Assembly (NCBI GenBank): GCA_024509875.1
Contig: JAMPIV010017555.1
Span: 62,001 to 126,000, forward strand
Source of the DNA: Oreohelix idahoensis
Lineage: Eukaryota; Mollusca; Gastropoda; Stylommatophora; Oreohelicidae
DNA length: 64,000 nucleotides
Reading direction: 5' to 3'
The notes beneath the pieces are model-generated. The model saw nothing but the letters and a program-made list of their open reading frames with translations, ran no database searches and was not told the origin of the DNA. The first letter of the stretch is position 1. Each line of letters begins with the position of its first letter. Position numbers and translations under genes: made by a program. Below are positions 47,261 to 58,992 of this stretch, in pieces.

Positions 47261-48224
47261 TGTCACCGGGCGACCTACTACTATGACTATAGCATAATTC
47301 GTGCTAATTGTTAGGAAGAATAGTCACAAGGTTTTATGGAAATAGATTTAAGATAGTCGAATATCAGATTGAATCTAGAATTAAGAAATTCGGAATAGCC
47401 GAAATACTTCCATCGGGAGACCTATAAAATAAATAGGGTAATATTAAGCCGCCCAACCAAAAGGCTGGAAAAGCCGCACTATTTTAAGGGGAGGGCAAAC
47501 TTCGGGGTGATAAGGCAGTTGATCTCAAAATGCCGGTGTGTACAGACGTACAACCGTAGATCTTGAAGTTTTCAAAACATCGACTCGATAAAGATAATGT
47601 TACTTAAATGTGTGGGAAATTCTTTGAGGCTGTAAGTAGAACTTCAAGTGACTTATTTAATAGTGCAGAGATGTACAGAAGTTATAAAAGGCCATAAGAT
47701 TCAGAGCTCAAAACACGGTGTTATCATTTTGGCCCGCTCACAACACGCAGTCACGATAAATGAAGGCTCACCGCACTAGTGACAAGGTTGCAGTACTTTC
47801 ACGTGCCGGGCGATTCATAGTATCAGATTTACAACCCCAGGAGTCAACTGAATAACTTAATCATTCATTCAGGATGATTGGAGATTTGTGACTTAATATG
47901 AAAGATGACATTGTGAATATTGTTATGGAAAAGGCATTTTTTAAGTTTGCACGCACAAGTAGATATAGCAAGGAGAAGGTAACCAAATGTATACATTTGA
48001 CTTTGTTTACTATGCATTGGTAGAATTACCTAAATAAAATGATCGTTTTGAATCTGGAGAGTTTGCCCTATTATCTCTCGTTGCTGAAGTCTTACAGTAA
48101 AGATATATGAAGAAACACATGCAAATAATTGTATAACAACACAGAGGAAGTTTGGAACGGACTAGGTTACAGATATCAACAAGAATAAAGACCTCTGGCA
48201 GTATACCAGTATTCCTGGCTTGGA
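47261..48224 (+). repeat. 5' LTR of element B
   Basis: Near-identical to 51910-52884. It is followed by a ~52 bp duplicated segment (copies starting near 48241 and 48288) at the start of the orphan ORF. Confidence 0.8.
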
Positions 48225-49727
48225 TGCATATCAACAACAAATGGCACAAAAATATATATGTTGCCGTGACCAGTCCTCTGAGTGGCATATATGGCACAAA
48301 AATATATATGTTGCCGAGATAGTAGATGGATTTGTTGCAAAAGTTTATAAGATTGAAATACAGGAGATTGTTGAAATTAAGCTACAACCATTGAAAGTTA
48401 AAGAAGGGAGACCAAAATTAAATTTGAAAAAAAGGAACTGAACCCACAGCTACTAAAATACAACCTCAAACAAAGAATGTCGCAGTGCAAACAGATGACA
48501 GATGTAAGAAGAGTTTAATCCCAGTTAGGGTAAAGTCAAGACAAGATATAGATGACTTACCTGATTTATGCAGTGTTGAAAGGGTCGATAAGTTAGAAAA
48601 GCTGACATCTGAAGAAAGAGTTGTGAAGAGTGACAGTGACATCATGAAGCCAGGTACATTCTTGTCGATGCCATGGAGTCAAAAACAGGCATGTAAGAAA
48701 TATAAACAGTGTACCACCCCAACCAACTATATTTTGTGGAACGAGGAGAAAAATGTAACCACAAAAGCGCACGTTACACAGTTAAAGAGAGATAATCATG
48801 GCCCCATAGTAAGGACAAATCTCGCCACAGATAGACCGACGAGAACAGCAACTCTCCACTATCAACCGTCCAGCTCATTATCTAACACTGCCTATGGTGA
48901 ATTTGAAATTAACGATGAACAACCAGTTATAACCCACACTCAGTCGAATGATGCCATGAACCGACTGCGTCAGTTTCAGAGATAATTCAGACAGCGAAAA
49001 CGACATCCCACTTGCAGAATTAAGAGAAAGACTTCAATACAGAGATGCAAGATTACAGAACGAAGAATCTAACAAACCCACTTTAGATTCGCATCAGGAT
49101 GAAACCCCACAGCAGGTGATAACAAATCAAACATATTATAGATCAGAAGTGCCAACTACAAGCTTATATCAGTCAAACGATGAGTGGAGCAGTGACGACG
49201 ACATTCCTCTTCAACGAATGCGAGATCAGAGAATAGATCAAGCCCCTATTACTTCAGATGAGGAACAACATACCACGCAGTCTCAAAATACAGATGCTGA
49301 ATTATCCACGCACACCCTTACTGAGATCATAGATAATGCTTCTCGACCACCGATAAGAACAGAATCCGACATCGATACACTTAGCCCACTTGATAACCAG
49401 GACACCACGACAAATGAACTTTTCACTAACACTAGGGCAACCACCAAACGGCCATACGTGACTTCTTCTGACGATTCCATACCCAGTGCGAAATATATAC
49501 GACCATCACAAGAGCATATCAGAAATAAAATACTTCGCAAACGTCGCCCTACACAGATAAGCAAATCAAGTCTTCAACACTTACCTCCCACACCATCGTT
49601 ACCAACTTCATGTCGAGCGACGATAAACACAACGCTTTCAACGCCCACGCCAACGTATGACAGTCGCCTATCCAAACGTGAGATAACACTTTTGGAACTC
49701 GCCAAACTCCTTTCAGCGCAGATTTAG
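48220..49727 (+). pseudogene. Orphan acidic/low-complexity ORF of element B
   Basis: About 500 codons in three consecutive open segments: 48220-48441, 48485-48985 (open from ~48430) and ~48960-49727. They are joined by apparent single frameshifts, one at an A-run near 48428 and one near 48965. The first segment has short repeats with the KYICC and KNIYVAEI motifs and a basic end. The middle has a PWSQKQACKKYKQ block. The last is Ser/Thr/Asp/Asn-rich with two copies of an acidic motif followed by DIPL (SDSENDIPL and SSDDDIPL) and ends ITLLELAKLLSAQI. No zinc knuckle, protease or polymerase motif. I do not recognise the family. It may be a divergent Gag or a captured host sequence. Confidence 0.45.
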
Positions 49728-49825
49728 TATTAGTTTTACTACCCCACTACATCAGTACTCACCAGCCTTATTTTAGGCCGAATTGATATTTTACATCTTT
49801 ATTTTCTTTTTCACGAGAGATGTCA

Positions 49826-50120
49826 GCGAGAGATGTCAGCCCCTTTTCAACACCATACTATTGCCCATGGTAGTATTCGCAGCGAGAGATGTCAGCCCCC
49901 TTTTCATCACCATACTACTGCACATGGTAGTATTCGCAGCGAGAGATGTCAGCCCCTTTTCATCACCATACTACTGCCCATGGTAGTATTCGCAGCGAGA
50001 GATGTCAGCCCCTTTTCATCACCATACTATTGCCCATGGTAGTATTCGCAGCGAGAGATGTCAGCCCCTTTTCATCACCATACTATTGCCCATGATAGTA
50101 TAGGCAATGACAGATGTCAG
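49826..50120. repeat. 56-bp minisatellite in element B
   Basis: About five units beginning GCGAGAGATGTCAGCCCC at 49826, 49882, 49939, 49995 and 50051, with a decayed unit near 50107. Each contains an inverted CCATACTA...TAGTATTCG core that could fold into a hairpin. Confidence 0.9.
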
Positions 50121-51909
50121 TGCCACACCAGTAAAACTTATGATCGGTAACAGCAAGTTATGTAATGATCAGTGACTTTTTAGTTCTTCAGGACATAGAC
50201 AAACGTTGTGACTCTAATTATGGAAACTTACAACAGAAGCAAGGAAACCAACTTACAACATGCCATACCAGACTTAGCTACAAAGCAGGAGAAGAGAGAA
50301 CATGTCATTGGCAAAAGCCTAACTATTGTGAATAGCAGACAAAAACGCTATTGCATCGAATTGGAAGAGAATAAATGACAGATCAGTGATGATACACTTA
50401 ACGAATTGTATCGATGTATTGTTTGAAAATGATGATGAGAACATAAAATGTTATGCACAAGAACTTAGCCACGATGATAAGATAAACGAGATTGCCTGGT
50501 TAGGCAACATTTATTAGCATTATTATTATCACTATACTGAGTGGTCTGCTTATATTAAGTACGAAGTTATATACGAATACTTGGTTAAGAACAGAGTCCT
50601 GTTAACACTACTGCTGATGGTGACAACCAAATGAATCCTCATGATATCACCCAGAGAAAGTGTTACTGAGAACGTCCCCATGACTACATTTACTCCCCAT
50701 CCCATCACCTACCCGCTTGTACCCTCGCTAACGCTACTGTGACATGCCTGTAGTAGAACATACTCATCGGAGTAACACTGCTTTGCACTGTAGTTATACC
50801 CATGTAGAGCCCATAATGTTGGGACAGACAGGAATATTTCGCAAAGTGCGATACAAAACAAACAAAAAAAGGAACAAATGATGATGAAGTCAAACCCACA
50901 TGAATAACATTGTTACGTTAAAGTTAACATACATTTATACTGACAGGCACATACATTATTGGATACCCCTTCCAATGATTAGTCACTACAGTTTATCCAT
51001 CAATCATGCAAGTGTTTGGTAAAAGTTGAGAAGAAAACCTTGTACATATTTTTTTTTTTTTGCTTCACAATTGAACATTTTCTAGAGAAGAAAACGGTGT
51101 TCAGAAATACATTTTTTTTTTTTTGACAAAAAGAAATGACAGTGCAGGTGCATCCAAGACTTATCAGTCGCGCACAATTCACTGACGACATTCCTCTCCA
51201 CATACATTCCCACTTACTTCTCACGGTAGAATAGGGTCACATTGCTGACTGATAGCTACATTTTTTTTTATGTGAAAGTTAAATTTGAATATTACGAAAG
51301 ATGAGATTACTCAGTACGTCTTTATGCCGGACAATGAACTGTCATTGGCAATAGATGTTTTCAAGACATCAAATGTCTTCTGAAAAATCACTGACCTCAG
51401 TGACAGAAGAGATGTCGTACTGTAATTATGTATAATAATTTGACAAAATGTTTGAAGTTCATTGAACCCTATTAAGTTTGAGTTTGGTTTATTGTATTGC
51501 CACTGAGATGCCACGGATAGGAAAAAGTTTAAACGAGTCATATTGTGATGACTTGTGAGATTTTAATTGTTTGTGGACCTTGTCATGAAATAGTTAGTAA
51601 CATTGTGGTTAACTCACCACAGTTATTTATTTTTTGGTGTTTGTTATGAAACATTGTATAGGAGCCTCTACTGGCCGGTGATAACGCATAAATCTTTTGG
51701 ATGATAGCATGTACTTAAAAGAGTTTACTTAGGGTCCCTCGATTTACGAATAATTTTTATCTCTACGCATGAGAGCCCCCGATTTACGATATTTAATTTT
51801 TTTTTTCTTTTTCATTTTCTCAACAGGGAATTTTAGGGATTTGGATTTATATTTTTGTTAGAACGCAAATGTCTCCTTACAGAATACATTTGTATAACCC
51901 CGGGATCTG
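50121..51909. other. Non-coding 3' part of element B
   Basis: AT-rich with T-runs at 51051-51061, 51112-51124 and 51260-51269. No domain recognised. Confidence 0.4.
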
Positions 51910-52933
51910 TGTCACCGGGCGACCTACTACTATGACTATAGCATAATTCGTGCTAATTGTTAGGAAGAATAGTCACAAGGTTTTATGGAAATAGATTTAA
52001 GATAGTCGAATATCAGATTGAATCTAGAATTAAGAAATTCGGAATAGCCGAAATACTTCCATCGGGAGACCTATAAAATAAATAGGGTAATATTAAGCCG
52101 CCCAACCAAAAGGCTGGAAAAGCCGCACTATTTTAAGGGGAGGGCAAACTTCGGGGTGATAAGGCAGTTGATCTCAAAATGCCGGTGTGTACAGACGTAC
52201 AACCGTAGATCTTGAAGTTTTCAAGACATCGACTCGATAAAGATAATGTTACTTAAATGTGTGGGAAATTCTTTGAGGCTGTAACTAGAACTTCAAGTGA
52301 CTTATTTAATAGTGCAGAGATGTACAGAAGTTATAAAAGGCCATAAGATTCAGAGCTCAAAACACGGTGTTATCATTTTGGCCCGCTCACAACACGCAGT
52401 CACGATAAATGAAGGCTCACCTCACTAGTGACAAGGTCGCAGTACTTTCACGTGCCGAGCGATTCATAGTATCAGATTTACAACCCCAGGAGTCAACTGA
52501 ATAACTTAACCATTCATTCAGGATGATTGGAGATTTGTGACTGTTAATATGAAAGATGACATTGTGAATATTGTTATGGAAAAGGCATTTTTTAAGTTTG
52601 CACGCACAAGTAGATATAGCAAGGAGAAGGTAACCAAATGTATACATTTGACTTTGTTTACTATGCATTGGTAGAATTACCTAAATAAAATGATCGTTTT
52701 GAATCTGGAGAGTTTGCCCTATTATCTCTCGTTGCTGAAGTCTTACAGTAAAGATATATGAAGAAACACATGCAAATAATTGTCACGCCACATATAACAA
52801 CACAGAGGAAGTTTGGAACGGACTAGGTTACAGATATCAACAAGAATAAAGACCTCTGGCAGTATACCAGTATTCCTGACTTGGATGATATAACAAACAT
52901 CTACACTATATTAATCACTTCCCCACGGCGACA
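51910..52933 (+). repeat. 3' LTR of element B
   Basis: Partner of the 5' LTR. The last ~50 bp are not matched in the left copy. Confidence 0.75.
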
Positions 52934-53030
52934 AGGCCACTACCAACTTATACAACTATAATCTCCATGACATAATCACTCATTCAAACATGAGTCGTCT
53001 ATTCCGGGAACTTGTTGAAGCTACCTCGTA

Positions 53031-53670
53031 CATTTTTAAAGTAGTAAATATAATTGCTCTACACTAACTCATTCCTAATATCTTGCAAATAATTCTACTT
53101 TCACAACTCAATGCTCCGTCAGATCCGACAAGTGCTCGTATTAATCTCTGGAACATTCTGTATTTTAAACGTGGCAGACACAGTACGAGTCTACAGCAAT
53201 CCCTTTTCAGTACATCCCTGTTCTACATCTTAGTGCCAGAGAACCTCTCAAAGTCAAACATTGTATCACTGTATGGATAAAGTCTTATGTCTGTCGAGGT
53301 CTAGCTTTCACTGTTATATTCTCTGATATTACTGTTCATTCGATCGTTCATGACATCAAACTTGACTCTCTTGTTTTCATACAAGGATTATAAATAGGTC
53401 ACAAGGTATTTTATATTTGGGCATGCCTGCAACAAATAACAATGTAGAAATGAATGTTGAGAATACTATACTACCATGTGAAGACAGCCTCACAACAGTA
53501 AAGAGACGAAGCTGACATGTAAAATGGCCACATATCAATATCATATAGGCTACCAAATATGTTTCTTCACAGCATAGTATTAAGTAATAGAAGACAGGTC
53601 AAATAGATAAAGAAATAAATCGACAAAAACGATTAATGGAAATGTCTACTTGTGACGGAATTAAACAGAC
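53031..53670. other. Unassigned stretch
   Basis: Nothing recognised. Confidence 0.35.
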
Positions 53671-53673
53671 TAA

Positions 53674-53841
53674 GGCCGCTTACACACGAGCGTTTCTTGA
53701 CGCGCGTTTCTCTCGCGTGACGAATGAAAGAGTACGGATTTACAGACAGTTTCGCTCGGCTGAGCAGCCTGTAAATCCCTTACTCCTTCATTCGTCACGC
53801 GTGAGAAACGCGCGTCAAGAAACGCTCGTGTGTAAGCGGCC
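53674..53841. mobile_element. PIF/Harbinger-like palindromic MITE, 168 bp
   Basis: Arms of ~75 bp starting GGCCGCTTACACACGAGCG are inverted around a ~15 bp centre and flanked by TAA on both sides (53671-53673 and 53842-53844). A 3-bp TWA target is typical of PIF/Harbinger. The GC content is far above the flanks. Confidence 0.75.
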
Positions 53842-53844
53842 TAA

Positions 53845-54734
53845 CACTCAAAATGTAAAAGTAGCGACTAAAAGGCACGCGTTCATCGTCTGTGGTGATC
53901 AAGAGTTATGGGACATGTCAAGTCATGTCAAGTGTAATATTTGTTGCATCAGTCACGTGGTTCATTATTAAGAAAGATATAAGACAATTTCTCAATACAC
54001 TTTATTAACTTTTCTTCAAATTTTCAATTTTCATCTTTCAATTTCTTGATATCCGTGTTTATTTTTTCTGTTCTTATGTCTTTTAAGTATATTTTTTCTT
54101 GTCTAACACAAATAAAATTATTTCCCTGTTGTATCAACACAAATGCTGACATGCAGGTTCTGTAAAAGTATCAACATACGTACACATTCACGCACACATC
54201 AGTTTACAAAAAATGGTTGAAAGCCTGAACAGAAGGATTCTGCAAGAAGCCACTGAGTCTATTAGGACAGAGAGGCAAGACAAAATTACAAAGCATGTTG
54301 AACTGAAGAACTACAAAAGCTTGATGATGAACTACACAAAAGAGAGAGAAGAAACAACCGAAGAGTATCACAAAAGCTGGTCACGTGCGAAATCAAATTT
54401 CTTGACGCTTTGCCACAGTTTTGTAAGGGGAAGTAAAATTTTTATTTCCATTCCAATGGACACAACAAAATTAATAAAATTAATACAATATACTACAAAA
54501 ATTTACTTAAAAGCATTTAATTTTTCCAGTTAACTTAACAATAATATAAAACAAATGTTAAGTATTATGAAATTATATGGTTATTAAATTATGTAACAAT
54601 ATTATCTTTTAATTGTATTTTAATTTTATTGTTTTTCAAACATTTTCACTCATTACAAGTTTTAAAGTATTGAATACTTATATGGTCTATCACTCTCAAT
54701 GCCGATAATAATACAAATCCAAAGAGATTTAGTA
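53845..54734. other. Unassigned stretch with one weak ORF
   Basis: A 106-codon frame at 54213-54533 on plus (MVESLNRRILQEATESIRTE...) has a charged, helical N-terminal half and a hydrophobic end. I do not recognise it and cannot exclude chance. The rest is AT-rich with nothing seen. Confidence 0.25.
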
Positions 54735-54950
54735 GATTTGTGCATCAAAATGTATCGTCAGAGCTGAAACGTGCTCTTCATCAAATCATGAACGTACTGT
54801 TTGAGAAAAGTTCCATTCCAGACAAATATGTTTACGACAAGCACAATTATTTATACTCACGGACATAAATATTACAAAGGAGGAGGAACAGTCGTTATAG
54901 ATAAACACAACCTTAAATAAGTTTATTTTTGGATGCCTTAATGGAGGGAT
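54735..54950 (+). repeat. Dispersed repeat family 3, copy 1
   Basis: Direct copy at 58256-58470. They share TGCTCTTCATCAAATCATGA, AATATGTTTACGACA, GACATAAATATTACAAAGG and AACAGTCGTTATAGATAAAC. The two copies bracket the LINE/hAT region. Confidence 0.7.
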
Positions 54951-54995
54951 CAGTTGCTTTTCGCTTTGGAACATATACATAAAAACCAATGCTCA

Positions 54996-55180
54996 TTTGC
55001 CCAGGACTACCCCAGGGTCTCCACTATTGCCAGTCCTGTTTAACATCTACACAGCAAAAGTAGCAACCTTTAAACCAACAGGACTGGGACGAACATTAAC
55101 TTTCGCTCAGACAGACAGGAAATGGCCCAAGGCATTCAAGAGACACCACCAGCGTTGCCACTCAAGTTCTAGAGATAAAC
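54996..55180 (+). pseudogene. LINE RT fragment, left part
   Basis: GSPLLPVLFNIYTAK followed by GLGRTLTFAQTDRK matches the RT region of a Jockey-type LINE, where a GLPQGSPLSP-like block precedes the FADD catalytic box. Here the box reads FAQT, so the enzyme is dead. The fragment is interrupted by the hAT region and resumes near 56951. Confidence 0.7.
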
Positions 55181-55189
55181 CCAGATGTT

Positions 55190-56950
55190 CTTCTTAAAAT
55201 AACCCAGAAATACCCAGATTATTTTATGCCTCAAATACACGGGATAGACGATGTTTACATAATCTTTTATGTTCCTCTTTAGCACAAATAATCTGTGTGC
55301 TATCAATTTTTATGTATTTCTACATTTTTATTATTTTTTTATTACCAAAAATTCACAATTAAATAAAAATGATTTTAATAACACCCCAATATATGAACTC
55401 TTGAAAATGAGATATTTTAACAGTAATATACTTACATTAGTTACATTAACAAAATGTTCCTCAAATTAAATATTATAAAATGTTAGTTGTAACTTGTTAC
55501 TGTTGAAAAATGTCACTTGTCAGAGACTCGGCATTAATGTCGACAACTTCTCCTTCGTCAAGATCATATGCATGAATTGACAACGTGGAATCTTGATTGT
55601 GAAGCTCCAAAATCTTTGCATATCTCTGCCGACAACGTCCTTCACGCACATCTTCAACCACGCATTTACTAGGATTAAACTTATGACAAACTCCATCTTT
55701 GGCAACTGCTTGCTTGCTTGGCTAGTATTCGATTGGAAACTGTTTCACACAAAAGCTTGTTGGTTTGTTTAGTTTTAACTAAGTTAACCTTCGAAAGCAT
55801 TCTTTCGACGCATACCGAGGAGTGAGGTAGTGTCATAAGCGTGCACATGAGGTCAGCCAAAAAATCAAATTTCTTCTGGTTATTAGCATCTGTTACTTGT
55901 TACAATCCAGCCAGAATGTGGGCGGATCCTCATCCACTAGATGTCCAAGATCTTTTCGGTACGATGCCAGTTCTCGCCATTGATCAGACAGACGATCAAG
56001 GCTCTCTTCTGAAACAACTGTTTAAACTGCGCTGCTAAGATGGTAGGTGGGTGCTGGCAGCATTTGCACAAAGTGCAAATGAATGACAAACACAGCCGAT
56101 AACAAAGGCATGTGGAATCTCTTTCTTCAGATGTGCCTGTAAACCACTTGCAGTCCCCATCATAGTGGCACAGTTGTCTGCAGCAAAACCAATGACGTTA
56201 CTAAGCGGGATTTCATGCGTGCTCAACAATTTCTTAACAGTTGTAAACATGCCAAGACCAGTCCCATCCTCTACCTCAATGAGGTCTAACGGTGAATCAA
56301 CTACTTTTTTTGTTTTTGTGTCACAGAATCGCACAACGACTGCCAACATCTGGTTCGTAGAAATATCAGTACCCTCATCAACGATTATGGAAAATTTCTG
56401 ATTTCTGCAAATGTTTATAACTTCAAGTCGCTCAAAATGAGCAATGCCGTACTGCATCACATAGGCAGCCTTGGTGCGCTTCAGTGACATTTTTTGAGCA
56501 ATTGGGCTGTCTGGAAATATCTGCTTGCAACATTTAATCAAATTACCAGCTTGCGAAAACGGAGTATTATGTTCTGCCATGAAAGCCGACAACAGTATCT
56601 CCGCTTTAGCAATTTTATCTTGGAGACAGGGCTCTTTTGGTTTGATGAAAAACTTTTAATAGCTACTTTTTCCCCAACACAGTGTATATGCCAGTTTGAG
56701 CTGATGTAAACGAGTCAAAAAACAACGTCATTGACGTGGTTAAAAACAAGAATTAAATTTAAGTGGAATAAAAAATATATAGCACATAATGTTTTACATT
56801 TAATTATAATATACATATAATGTATAATGCTTAGTGCACATAATATACATACATTGTAAATACCAATTGTCAAATAAACCCAGATTAATGCAGATTTTGA
56901 AAAAAATTACCCAGATACCCAGACAGAAGCCCAAAAACCCAGATCTAGTA
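55190..56950 (-). mobile_element. hAT-type insertion in the LINE
   Basis: It interrupts the LINE and carries a hAT transposase remnant on minus. Near both edges the plus strand has several ACCCAGA motifs in the same orientation (55175-55222 and 56876-56962), like subterminal repeats. Clean inverted ends and an 8-bp duplication could not be fixed, so the limits are approximate. Confidence 0.6.
55500..56660 (-). pseudogene. hAT transposase remnant
   Basis: On minus the main open segment (to 56592, 185 residues, open upstream to ~56660) contains FSIIVDEGTDIS, the first catalytic Asp region of hAT enzymes, SPLDLIEVEDGTGLGMF, and IGFAADNCATMMG, the second Asp region, followed by VIGCVCHSFALC. After a stop at 56035 shifted frames give FLADLMCTLMTLPHS and VERMLSKVNLVKTKQ, the C-terminal dimerisation block. 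The BED zinc finger and N-terminus are missing. The closest relatives from memory are the ZBED/SCAND3-like hAT proteins common in invertebrates. Confidence 0.8.
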
Positions 56951-58200
56951 AGAAATACCCAGCTGTGGCATCACTGGACACCACAGGCGATTTCTAAATG
57001 GTGTGAGGAAAGCAGATCAAAGGTCAGTCTCCACAAGGCCTGTGTGATTTGGTCTCTTTGAACAACTCCATAGAAAAAGCAGACCTTCCAGACATCACTT
57101 TCAATGGGCAGAACATTGAAAGGCAAGACAAGCTGAAGTATTTGGGAGTAACGTTTGATCGTGGGCTATCGTTCAAGTATCATGTCAAACATATACAGAA
57201 GTGCAAGCGAGGATTGGCAGCCTTAAAAAAATGGCTGCTGCGTGCTTGGAACAGAGATTAGTGTGTCTCCTGCATCAACAGCTCGTGATTTCAGTAATCC
57301 AGTACGGGCTGGGAATACTCACGCTGTCAGCATCACGATGTGAACGACTGGAGCGCATCCAAAATGAAGGGATGCAACTAGTTTTGGGCTGAACGCGTGA
57401 TACCACAAATGTGACAATGAGATACATGCTCGGACTGCTGTCGATTAGATCCAGATTCCATAGCCCAGGCAAAAACATATATGCGGGTAACCACCGACAA
57501 AAGCTCCTCCCCCCACATGAAAGGGGGATGTTGTGGATGGCACAGGCAGACGCGACGGTTGGTCAGGTCACCAGGGTTTAAAATATTTTCAAGGGGGAGA
57601 GTGGAGAAAGTTACGGGAGTACTGGGTAAACTAACAGCAGGTCATCATTAGCCTTGGCAGAGAGTGCAGAGCTTGCGGCAATGGAAAAGCAGAGCTGGAG
57701 ATTAATCGGCTGATAAGTAATCATGCCTGGGATGATGACTCCAATGTGTTCACTGATGAATCTGTAATGCCAGGTGAGAAATCAGGATGGGACTTCTCTG
57801 CGAGAATAAAGGGCAGGGTTGTTGATGAACAGAGTGAACCCTACATGACAACAACCTGCAGCATGAGAATGGAGGTAGAGGCAGTTACCGAAGCACTGAG
57901 GTGGCTGTCTGAAACTCCATCAACCAGGGCAGTTATATTGTCAGACTCTCAAGCCATGCTTCGGAAAGTTCAGAAGGAATAGCTGCGTCAGGAATGGAAA
58001 ACATCAATAGAATCCTCAATTCTTCAGGAGCTGGTGTGGTTCTGGTCATGCAGGGGTCTCTATGTGGCAATGAGAGAGCTGAGAGACTAGCCTCGAGAGC
58101 ACCCATATCCAGTGAGGAGTTTAAGTACACAAATGGAAGTGAGAGTACTCGCGAGTGTTCATATGTAATATACAATGTACCTTTCTTGTATTTCATGTAA
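56951..58200 (+). pseudogene. LINE RT C-terminus and RNase H, right part
   Basis: It continues the LINE of 54996-55180: ISKWCEESRSKV, then FNGQNIERQDKLKYLGVTFD, then KKWLL/AACLEQRL in overlapping frames, then QYGLGILTLS (all RT thumb motifs). An RNase H domain follows, with FTDESVMPGEKSGWDFSARI (the usual Gly after TD is Glu), MEVEAVTEALRWL and ILSDSQAM, then NERAERLASRAPIS. At least five frameshifts or stops. The 3' end has AATAAAA near 58235. Confidence 0.82.
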
Positions 58201-58255
58201 ATATACCTGTTTTCGTAAAGTGGAAATAACGACCAATAAAATTTTTTTTTTTAAA

Positions 58256-58470
58256 TGTGCGCACCAAAATGTGTTGTCAGCGGTGGAGAGTGCTCTTCAT
58301 CAAATCATGAACATACTGTATAAAATATTATTTAAAAAAAACCCACAAAAACCATCCCAGACCAATATGTTTACGACATGCGCTCCTATTTATACGTACA
58401 GACATAAATATTACAAAGGGGATAGGAACAGTCGTTATAGATAAACACGACCTTAAACAAGTTTATTTGT
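58256..58470 (+). repeat. Dispersed repeat family 3, copy 2
   Basis: Diverged direct copy of 54735-54950, starting right at the LINE 3' end. Confidence 0.7.
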
Positions 58471-58759
58471 TAATGTTATTGTTATTGTTGCTCAGAATCG
58501 ACACCACTGCACTCCTGGAAAGCCCATAGGTACTCAGTCTCCCTCAGCCAACGTGGACAAGTATGTCTGCTAATGAGCTACGGGGGTCTCTGAAGAGATG
58601 AATATAGAACATGACTACTGCACCATCAACAGTTGTACAAAACGTCTGATATGAGTTTGTGAATGGGGTTATCAACCTCATCAAGTAAAACACATTGACA
58701 CAGATACCACTACTACAAGAGCATGTGGATTCTTTTTGCAGGCTTCCTACCACGTGACT
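58471..58759. other. Unassigned short stretch
   Basis: Between repeat family 3 and the satellite. Nothing recognised. Confidence 0.35.
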
Positions 58760-58932
58760 AGCTGTAGTCATGGTTACAAGAACCACTAATTCAATGATAA
58801 TCACTACTTACACACAAGGTCAAGTATCTACACACATCTCTAACTACAGTGACGGTTCCATGAACACTAAGTCAATGATAATCACTACTCACACAAAAGG
58901 TCAAGTATTTACAAACATCTCTAACTACAGTG
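58760..58932. repeat. ~82-bp satellite, left part
   Basis: Units share CATCTCTAACTACAGTGACG, GGTTCCATGAAC, CACTAAGTCAATGATAATCA and CAAGGTCAAGTATTTAC. About two units here; the array resumes at 63059 beyond the LINE. Confidence 0.9.
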
Positions 58933-58992
58933 GTTGTTCGTCCATCACGGGTGATGAAGACCACTCTGTTCATTAAATTATTTAAGAATATG

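Larger units (their letters stand above)
47261..52933 (+). mobile_element. Nested LTR element B with orphan ORF
   Basis: Direct repeats of ~960 bp begin TGTCACCGGG at 47261 and 51910 and are nearly identical to about 48224 and 52884. The right one may extend to a CA end at 52933. AGGC precedes the left LTR (47257-47260) and follows 52933, a likely 4-bp target duplication that also restores a continuous mariner leader. Between the LTRs there is one orphan coding region and no protease, RT or integrase. The exact 3' limit of the LTR is uncertain, because the two copies diverge after TTGGATG. Confidence 0.75.
46429..53028 (-). mobile_element. Mariner split by a nested LTR element
   Basis: Inverted ends CGAGGTAGCTTCAAAAGGTT (46429) and the reverse complement of CGAGGTAGCTTCAACAAGTT (ending 53028) are flanked by TA at 46427-46428 and 53029-53030. 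Without the 47261-52933 insertion the element would be about 0.93 kb, shorter than full mariners, because the helix-turn-helix region is deleted. Confidence 0.85.

Noticed and set aside
49826..50120. CRISPR-like 56-bp repeat
   Set aside because: Whole units repeat without spacers; minisatellite in an LTR element.
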